Position numbers and translations under genes: made by a program
Part shown: positions 57,808-64,000 of the stretch, one piece after another
How the letters are laid out: each line of letters opens with the position of its first letter
Position numbering within the stretch: the stretch's first letter is position 1
Assembly: GCA_000404785.1 (NCBI GenBank)
Contig: ASNI01000007.1
Coordinates: forward strand, 1-64,000
DNA from: Cloacimonetes bacterium SCGC AAA252-N17
GTDB lineage: Bacteria; Cloacimonadota; Cloacimonadia; JGIOTU-2
DNA: 64,000 nt
Direction: 5' to 3'
The notes under the pieces: generated by a model
Database searches by the model: none
Seen by the model: the letters and a program-made list of their open reading frames with translations, nothing else
Told to the model about the DNA's origin: nothing

Positions 57808-57824
57808 AAAAACTCCTAAATCGA

Positions 57825-58541
57825 TCAACTGATAATTTCAATAATGAGGGAAGTATCTATTCTTTCAAAATATTGTTCAAGTTTTTCTACTAAATAATGC
57901 TGTTTTTCTATTCTTTTTAAGACAGATACGACCACATAGACAGGTTTGTTCATGTGTCTGGCAGTTACCATAAGTTGAAGAGTACCGACCTTGTTTACAA
58001 AAAATTCTTTAGTAACTGCATCAGCTCCAATGAGGACGAAATCACATCTGGACAGGTAGCAAGCTGCTTCCGAATCTTCTATCAATGTTGTGAAAATGCC
58101 TTCTTCCACAAGTTTATCATTTAAAAATTCTCCTTCACCAAGTGGCAGAGAGCGGCAGCAAATTACCTCTGACAAAGCGTCTTTATAATGTATCAAGGTA
58201 TTGCGAACAGACGAACTATTACTGAAAGTGAGCACTTTCTTTTTTGAATCAAAGAGAACCGATGCCTTTTTTAAATAAGATTCATCAGAGAGTAATTTCT
58301 GGAATGCATTTATTGAATTCTCACTCACTCCATTTTTCTGAAAATGCTCATTGAGTTTGATGATCGGGACCATTTGACAGAACTGTTCTGCACCCTTTTC
58401 TAAAAAATTGATTATTTCTAAAGATGCTGTTCGTGAATTAAAAAGCTCTTTTACTATGTCAAATGCTTGCTGTGTGAGTTCCTGAGCTCCGGAAGAGCGG
58501 TTTTGAAGAAATTCCTTTATGCGTTCATGAACATTTTTCAT
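57825..58541 (-). CDS. eIF2B-family / ribose-1,5-bisphosphate isomerase-like protein
   Basis: 238 residues with the eIF2B alpha/beta/delta fold core: SRCDFVLIGADAVTKEFFVNKVGT contains the aspartate and following residues of the isomerase-like site, and SNSSSVRNTLIH the phosphate loop. It is shorter than MtnA and lacks the THCNAG cysteine motif of the paralogue at 40231, so the substrate differs. It ends 17 nt before hutU and begins 8 nt after murI. Possible sugar-phosphate isomerase; exact role unknown. Confidence 0.7.
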   Translation of the reverse strand: MKNVHERIKEFLQNRSSGAQELTQQAFDIVKELFNSRTASLEIINFLEKGAEQFCQMVPIIKLNEHFQKNGVSENSINAFQKLLSDESYLKKASVLFDSKKKVLTFSNSSSVRNTLIHYKDALSEVICCRSLPLGEGEFLNDKLVEEGIFTTLIEDSEAACYLSRCDFVLIGADAVTKEFFVNKVGTLQLMVTARHMNKPVYVVVSVLKRIEKQHYLVEKLEQYFERIDTSLIIEIIS

Positions 58542-58549
58542 AAGTGGGT

Positions 58550-59368
58550 TTAAACGTTAAAATTATCCATAACCCAAGCATCGGTGAAGAAGACCTTTTT
58601 TACCCGCGTAAGAACTTCTCCCAAAATCTGCCTTCCAAGTATTTTGAATTTTTCGGGATTGTCACTTACGAAAAAAGTGTAATTACCAGCTGTTTTTTGA
58701 ACCGGCTTTGAGGAATACATTTTTTTAAGTTCAATAGCAATTGATTCTGCGGAATCTACAAGAGTGATGTCATCTCCAACAACTTCTTGAATAACTTCCT
58801 TCAATACGGGATAATGCGTACATCCCATAATTATTGTATCGATATCTTGCTCCAGAAATTCTTGCAGATATTCTTCTATGATCTCTTTTGTTACCTTGTG
58901 TGAAATCCAATTCTCTTCTACCAGCGGAACAAGTAATGGAGTGGGTTTGGTAAAAATTTTGCATTGGGCATCCAGTGATTTCAGTGCCTTTTCGTAAGAA
59001 CCGCTTTTGATCGTGCCTTCTGTGCCGATTATGCCGATGCGTTTATTTTTAGAAACATTCAGAGCTTTCTTTGCACCAGGCATGATCACTCCGATTATTG
59101 GGATGTTACTATGCTTTTTCAGCTCCTCGATCGTGTATGCTGAAGAGGTATTGCATGCAACAACGAGCAATTCGATATGCTGCTGGAGAAGGAATATCAT
59201 ATTTTGAAGTGAATACTGAATGATCGTTCGCTGTGATTTCGAGCCGTAAGGAACACGTGCTGTATCACCGAAATAGACTATATCCTTGTGAGGTAGTGCC
59301 ATCTTTATTTCGTGGAAAACTGTAAGTCCTCCGACTCCTGAATCGAATATACCAATAGGATTTTTCAT
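58550..59368 (-). CDS. murI: Glutamate racemase
   Basis: 272 residues. GIFDSGVGGLTV with the catalytic aspartate, VACNTSSA and IIMGCTHYPVL with both catalytic cysteines. Supplies D-glutamate for peptidoglycan, which supports a walled organism. First gene of the murI, eIF2B-like, hutU series; about 240 bp of AT-rich, gene-free sequence precede it. Confidence 0.96.
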   Translation of the reverse strand: MKNPIGIFDSGVGGLTVFHEIKMALPHKDIVYFGDTARVPYGSKSQRTIIQYSLQNMIFLLQQHIELLVVACNTSSAYTIEELKKHSNIPIIGVIMPGAKKALNVSKNKRIGIIGTEGTIKSGSYEKALKSLDAQCKIFTKPTPLLVPLVEENWISHKVTKEIIEEYLQEFLEQDIDTIIMGCTHYPVLKEVIQEVVGDDITLVDSAESIAIELKKMYSSKPVQKTAGNYTFFVSDNPEKFKILGRQILGEVLTRVKKVFFTDAWVMDNFNV

Positions 59369-59551
59369 ATATTTGAAACACTTTCACGGGGATTGTATGT
59401 CAAGTTTTTGGAAATATGTCACTTAGAATAAAACCTTCAAATGAAAGAATGATTATTGTGATTTTTCTAACGTAATCCAAAATTGTTTAAACAATTTTTG
59501 TTTATAACCGAATATTATCAAGTTTTGTTGGAACAAAACACCTTACTCTCA

Positions 59552-59582
59552 CAAAAAAAGCCCGAAAAATAATTCCCGAGCT
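59552..59582 (-). terminator. Rho-independent terminator
   Basis: On the minus strand: arm AGCTCGGGAA, loop of a few A/T, arm TTTTCGGGCT with two or three G-U pairs, then a run of seven T. It lies about 30 nt after the stop of the solute-binding/Cache gene and separates it from murI. Confidence 0.7.
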
Positions 59583-59612
59583 GTATATTTGAATTAAAAT
59601 ATCTGATGAAAA

Positions 59613-61085
59613 TTATTCTACAATACTCGCAATCGCTACATGCCATCCTGTTTTCGGGGCTGTGACCCACACTGCATGCCAATCCTTTCCTTCAGAAGTA
59701 AAATTACATTCACCTGAATTATTGTCCAAGATTGGTTTTAGATTACTGCTCATACTGGTTATCTGCTGACCGATCCACGCATCATCGGAATGTAATGCGA
59801 TTGTGCCGTCATCAGCGACTGCAAAGAACATCTGATCCGGCTGCAAAGGGAAAGCATTTTGAACTTCATCATTGATATTCTGCATATAGATCGATGTGCC
59901 AAGTGCACCTTTTACCGTATCTTTCTTAATAATTGGAGCACCGGCAACAGCAACCGTTTTACCTGTTGATTTACTTACTACAATAGTTCCAAGTGTTAGA
60001 TTCCCAGCAATCAAACCAGAAAAATAGGAGCGGGTTTTCAGATTCTTGCTTGTGAGATCATCCACAGTGGTATAATAGGAGCCATCAGGCAACAGATACC
60101 AGATTCGACCTGAAAGTGCTGCATTTTCCTGCTCTACAAGAAGAGGTTTAAGTTTCTTCCATTTTCCAGAACGTGCTTCGTCAGTAAAGGACAGCGCTTG
60201 CAACACCGATAGAAACTCACCAAGACGAACATCAATAAATCCGGCAAGAAGTTTTGTGGCTGCAATTGTGTTTATCCCGGCAGTTGCATCTAATTTCGAA
60301 TAACCTAGTGCATATGCTCCACCCCAGCGTTCATTGATCATATCGAAAGTTCCGTCACTCTTCATTTCATCGAGTGTATCCTGCCATTGCTTCACAATAT
60401 CTTTTGAGGTATATTGATTGAAGGCAATATACAAAGGTGTTTTTCTTAAAGTATAGACTGGTTTTAATTTGGAAGGATCAACACCTGCTTGGCGAGTCAT
60501 CTGAGCCATAGTTATACTTGTTCCCACAACGAGATCGATATCTCCGTTTTCCAAAGCTCTATAACATTCTGCATCGTTTGGATAGAGTTTCAAATTCGTT
60601 ACATTGTTCTTCTCCAAAAATTGATGACGGGCATCATCCCGGACAACACCAATCGCAGAGATTTTTTTTGCATCCTCAAGACTGTTGATAGACAAGTCAG
60701 AATTTTTCAGGGCATAAAAAACATACTCATCTGCTCCAATCGGGCCTACCCATTGAAAAAGTTCTTCACGTTCAGTAGTTCGAAATGTAGAATAAAGCAC
60801 AACATCCGGTTCAGATAGAGCAAGTTCATAGCCATCATTCCAGGGCATAAGGTGAATATCGATTTTCAGATTAAGTCGAGATAAAATCTCCTGCACAATT
60901 TCTGTGGATTGACCTGTAATCTCTCCATCTTCAGATCTGAAATTGAAGGGTGCGAAATCTTCTGTGATGATCTGTAGTTTTACTTGTTCGCTTTCGTAAG
61001 CATAGCATGGTGCTAATTCCAATGTGGTAAATAATAATAACAGAGTAAAAAATACGATGGCAAAAACAGTCTTTCTTTTTTTCAT
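59613..61085 (-). CDS. Periplasmic solute-binding protein fused to a Cache-type sensor domain
   Basis: 490 residues. Signal peptide (about 1-29), family-3 solute-binding domain (about 35-255; DFAPFNFRSEDGEITG, DLVVGTSITMAQ), then a second part (about 270-490) that resembles a Cache sensor module: GRIWYLLPDGSYYTTVDDL, TGKTVAVAGAPI, FFAVADDGTIALHSD and GKDWHAVWVTAPKTGWHVAI. No transmembrane helix or signalling domain follows, so the protein should be free in the periplasm. A terminator follows it. Likely senses or delivers a small molecule to another receptor. Confidence 0.82.
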   Translation of the reverse strand: MKKRKTVFAIVFFTLLLLFTTLELAPCYAYESEQVKLQIITEDFAPFNFRSEDGEITGQSTEIVQEILSRLNLKIDIHLMPWNDGYELALSEPDVVLYSTFRTTEREELFQWVGPIGADEYVFYALKNSDLSINSLEDAKKISAIGVVRDDARHQFLEKNNVTNLKLYPNDAECYRALENGDIDLVVGTSITMAQMTRQAGVDPSKLKPVYTLRKTPLYIAFNQYTSKDIVKQWQDTLDEMKSDGTFDMINERWGGAYALGYSKLDATAGINTIAATKLLAGFIDVRLGEFLSVLQALSFTDEARSGKWKKLKPLLVEQENAALSGRIWYLLPDGSYYTTVDDLTSKNLKTRSYFSGLIAGNLTLGTIVVSKSTGKTVAVAGAPIIKKDTVKGALGTSIYMQNINDEVQNAFPLQPDQMFFAVADDGTIALHSDDAWIGQQITSMSSNLKPILDNNSGECNFTSEGKDWHAVWVTAPKTGWHVAIASIVE

Positions 61086-61868
61086 TTCAAATCTCCATTT
61101 TCATTAATAAAAAAAAATTGTTAAAATATAATTATATCAAATACATCGATGTTAACAGCATCATAATTTGTTTGTGGATTCGAGATAGTCAATTGACGTT
61201 GTCAAGAATTTGTGTGAATTGCTATTCAAAAGAAAGAATGGCACGCAGATTATCGCTGATGACACTGATTCGCCAGCAGGCGAACAAGTTTCCACCGATT
61301 AAGAAAATAAAATAAATATTTTTTCTGAACAGAATGAAATTTAATAAAGCACGAGTATTAAAATCTCCTCTAAAAAGAGGAGTCCGGCTTTAGCCGGGAG
61401 GTGTGTAAATTCAGTCATTTAAGGAAATAAATGCTGGATTCCCGATACCCAATCAAGTTGGGCACGCTCGGGAATGACATACCTCATTCATTTGGAATTA
61501 CTATGTCAAAAGTCAACATTTTCTCTGCCTGCCACGGCGCAATGTAATGAAGACGGGTGGTCTCTGATTGCTCAGGTAAAAAAAGGGAGTTGTCATTGTG
61601 ATCCGACCAGTTAGGCGGAGTTTTAACTGATCGAAGAAGAATTTCCCTATAGTGTTAGATTATCTTAACTTGAAGACCCTTCGACTGGTCTTCATTTCAT
61701 TACGCCCAAGCAGGCAAGCTCAGGGTGACAATTATTTTTTGTTATTGATTATATTTTTGTGAACATTCGCGAAAATCTGTCCAATCTGCGTAGGGCTGCT
61801 TGCCAAGGCGTAGTTTAACGATGACTGGCGAGCTATTCAGTCATTTCGGGGAAATGACCCTACAACTA
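61086..61868. repeat. Gene-free repeat patchwork of about 780 bp
   Basis: No gene supported. Units: 61239-61280, GGCACGCAGATTATCGC plus CGCCAGCAGGCG; 61434-61483, GGATTCCCG...GGGAATGACA repeat; 61526-61560, intercalated module of the 35-bp form (TGCCTGCCACGGCGC); 61677-61731, copy of the 14525 repeat with its module; 61769-61790, GCGAAAATCTGTCC with CAATCTGCG; and a partial module near 61799-61828. Confidence 0.75.
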
Positions 61869-64000
61869 TCAGCGGATTAACAACAGCTTATTAAATTCTT
61901 TATCAACCCCATCTGCGCACATTTTATAGAAGTAAATACCGGGACTCACCTTTTTCCCACTGTGATCTTTTCCGTCCCACACCGTACTAAATCCTAAATC
62001 AGATCCTTCCGTGGGCGGGTTAAATCTTAATTGTTTTACCAATTGTCCTTTCACATTATAAATTTTTATTCGCGACAATTCGTGTGAATTCGCCTGCCAC
62101 GGCGAAGCGGAGTGAAGTCGGGTGGTTCCGAAATAAGAAATGGTGGTCGAGCCATTGAAAGGATTAGGTGAATTCATCAGCAACATATCAGAACTCCCGC
62201 AGACACTGTGATCATCAACGGAGGTAGGAACATAAGAATACAATCTTGCAACACCATCCACATATTGGAGATTATTAAGATGCAACAGATTGGAATAGTT
62301 ACAATACCAATCAGATCCAACCGGAACGTCAAAATCAAAATTTCCCTGATCCGCATTAAGAAGTATATTAAAGCATTCAAATTGTATATTCATCAAAAAC
62401 CAGATAAAATTAAGCTCATCCGTCATCACATAATCGATGCCACCCGTTTCCTCTTTCTTGTACAGGGTTGAGCTGTTCAAGTCATCCATCAATGAAAGAC
62501 CGCTAACGATTTGTGAAGGAACTGTAAAATCTACTTCGAGACGATAATCATCCACATCATCTTCAGGAACATCAATACTTGTCCAACCTAATGATGGCAT
62601 AGTTCCGGATACCGATAATGAATAGGTATAATCCTGTCCGTTTACAGTATTGCTAACTACTGAATAAACCTGATTAGGATTTGGGGGAGAGCTTCCTATA
62701 TCGGTATCTATTCTTGCATAATAATGTCTTCCTTCTCCTACAGTAAAGCAAAATTTTCCCTCGTTATCTGTAAGCCCATAATTATCAATATAGATATAAG
62801 GGTCACATAGCACAGCCAATAGAACTTCAGCACCGTCAATTGGATTTCCCTGACTATCAAGCGCATAAATTGTAATGGTAGCACTGCCATCAGAATATGT
62901 TCCAGTTACAGATGAAAGCCAGCCATCGCTTCTTATTTCAAATACAGAACCAAAGCTCCAGCCCCAGCCGTTCTCATATACTAAAGGATTATCAAGGGAG
63001 TTGTTTACCGGCTCCCAATGCACCCAGCTTTCATCCCAGAATTCATTCCACGTATGATCGCCGGATATTGCCAATATACTTGTACAAGGAATGAGCGCAG
63101 AACGTGATGTCGCTGCACTTATATCCGCATGTTCTCCACATCTTCCAATATGTTTTTTATAGATGCGTACCGGTTGGTGAGGTCTTTCATTGCCTGAAGT
63201 AAATTCCATTGTTTCGTTGATCCATCGAGTGATGATCGCCATCGCATGTGTCATCGTTGCATTCACATTCTGTGTGCCGTCCCACACAACCTTACATCCT
63301 GCCAGAGAATCCTTTAATACCGGATAACCTGCATCTGCCTGGTTGAAAAGATAGTTCCTCCAGAAAAAACCGACTGGAGGATCAGCAAAATTATTATTAT
63401 GTGTGGTGTTGTTTTCTATAATATTGGGATTAATGTACCCGGGGATCTCATCTGTAATTTTTGGATCCACAATATACCAGTAATAAATCTCTCTGGGAAC
63501 TTCTACCTGCACAGTATCACCTGCAGCATCCACTTTCCAATATCGTGTGGTTGAATAATAATTTTCATCTGTTGTAGAACTTCCGTAATCGACCACTTCA
63601 ACATAATCCAGATACTGAGCATTACTGTAGATCATCTCTGCGTTTTCTTGCAACAGTTCTGAAGAACCGTAAAGGTCGCCTTCCGAATTTGCGGAAAGAT
63701 ATTCAGGGGATAGATGTGCAATAGAAAAAGCGATCTCATCTATATACGGATCCTCGGCATCATTGATTGCGGATGCCCATTCGGGCTGATAAAGTTCGCT
63801 GATACGTGACAGAACATTATACAGATCGTTCCTCAGCCACTTTGGCGCTCTGGCTATCGCTTGCTTTGATTCGTTCAATAAGGGATATTCAGGATAGAGC
63901 GGATACTGTTCAAGAGAATAGGTATCATTGTTGAAATAGATGCTGTAAATCCCACCTGCATCAACATAATGCGACAGTTCCAATGAATCAGCTAACACCC
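61869..64000 (-). CDS. Secreted transglutaminase-like protein with FlgD-like C-terminal domain (5' end outside window)
   Basis: 710 codons to the right edge, open there. A transglutaminase-like core has the catalytic cysteine in IGRCGEHADISAA, histidine in SGDHTWNEFW and a third acidic or amide residue in WVHWEPVN. After it come a carboxypeptidase-regulatory-like beta domain (EIRSDGWLSSVTG, then GNPIDGAEVLLAV) and a C-terminal FlgD/sorting-type domain (NSPNPFNGSTTISY, IKIYNVKGQLVKQL, GKKVSPGIYFYKM). Likely exported and cell-attached; activity as protease or cross-linker is unknown. Eleven or twelve codons in the C-terminal domain derive from an inserted repeat (62091-62125). Confidence 0.88.
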   Translation of the reverse strand, partial: VLADSLELSHYVDAGGIYSIYFNNDTYSLEQYPLYPEYPLLNESKQAIARAPKWLRNDLYNVLSRISELYQPEWASAINDAEDPYIDEIAFSIAHLSPEYLSANSEGDLYGSSELLQENAEMIYSNAQYLDYVEVVDYGSSTTDENYYSTTRYWKVDAAGDTVQVEVPREIYYWYIVDPKITDEIPGYINPNIIENNTTHNNNFADPPVGFFWRNYLFNQADAGYPVLKDSLAGCKVVWDGTQNVNATMTHAMAIITRWINETMEFTSGNERPHQPVRIYKKHIGRCGEHADISAATSRSALIPCTSILAISGDHTWNEFWDESWVHWEPVNNSLDNPLVYENGWGWSFGSVFEIRSDGWLSSVTGTYSDGSATITIYALDSQGNPIDGAEVLLAVLCDPYIYIDNYGLTDNEGKFCFTVGEGRHYYARIDTDIGSSPPNPNQVYSVVSNTVNGQDYTYSLSVSGTMPSLGWTSIDVPEDDVDDYRLEVDFTVPSQIVSGLSLMDDLNSSTLYKKEETGGIDYVMTDELNFIWFLMNIQFECFNILLNADQGNFDFDVPVGSDWYCNYSNLLHLNNLQYVDGVARLYSYVPTSVDDHSVCGSSDMLLMNSPNPFNGSTTISYFGTTRLHSASPWQANSHELSRIKIYNVKGQLVKQLRFNPPTEGSDLGFSTVWDGKDHSGKKVSPGIYFYKMCADGVDKEFNKLLLIR
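62091..62125. repeat. Intercalated repeat module inside a coding sequence
   Basis: CGCCTGCCACGGCGAAGC...GGGTGG, the same 35-bp form as at 39573-39607 and 61526-61560. It is translated in frame as part of the FlgD-like domain (around TTRLHSASPWQANS), between the first strand and the IKIYNVKG strand, without a stop. Confidence 0.8.

Overview
The window looks like a chromosomal segment of an AT-rich, anaerobic, Gram-negative candidate-phylum bacterium, most likely Cloacimonadota or a close relative. The outer-membrane assembly pair TamB/TamA shows a diderm envelope. The transglutaminase-like exoprotein at the right end carries a FlgD-like C-terminal domain of the type found in Cloacimonadota/Bacteroidota-style sorted exoproteins. 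A 680-residue urocanate hydratase, a DUF1015 protein and a PyrK/PyrD(B)/PyrR pyrimidine operon also fit. The taxonomic call is inference from gene style; there is no rRNA gene in the window.

Layout. 1-2763 (minus, runs off the left edge): secreted seven-repeat beta-propeller protein with a dockerin pair and a cohesin-like domain. 3016-12166 (minus): TrmB-type regulator, then a signalling block holding a response regulator with HD-GYP, two large sensor kinases, a 7-TM protein, a small repeat-containing secreted or membrane peptide, and two decayed kinase fragments. 13191-19847 (plus): DUF1015 gene and the pyrBCKDRF operon. 20720-22109: lipoprotein and phosphodiesterase. 23103-30490 (minus): TamA, TamB, MscS and a DUF432-like protein. 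30562-33365 (minus): orphan ligand-binding lipoprotein and a B12-binding radical SAM protein. 33446-37613 (plus): Mut7-C protein, L31, YqhQ-like, RF1 and a CNNM/CorC-type protein. 37610-43422: Nfu, LeuC, MtnA with a class II aldolase, nitroreductase and TauE-type transporter. 43591-47996: accessory segment with a decayed PIN toxin, a racemase between direct repeats, and a PHP-domain ATPase that appears to be an integron-type gene cassette. 48152-53664 (minus): ATP-grasp plus glutamate-cysteine ligase pair, then a prolyl oligopeptidase with a decayed tandem copy. 53705-61085 (minus): beta-helix lipoprotein, LPP20-like lipoprotein, HutU, eIF2B-like protein, MurI and a solute-binding/Cache protein. 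61869-64000 (minus, runs off the right edge): transglutaminase-like exoprotein.

The gaps between these blocks are packed with short interspersed repeats. Several families can be recognised by eye. The most striking is a 30-43 bp intercalating palindromic module with arms like TGCCTGCCAAGGCGTA and GAAGACTGG. It sits inside other repeats and once, in frame, inside a coding sequence. No tRNA, rRNA, CRISPR array, IS transposase or integrase gene was seen.

The best candidates for something new are the PHP-ATPase cassette with an attC-like 3' end, the intercalating palindromic module, and the small protein with two C-x2-QGDI-x-PKPL repeats encoded just upstream of a 7-TM protein and a histidine kinase, an arrangement resembling a peptide-sensing system.
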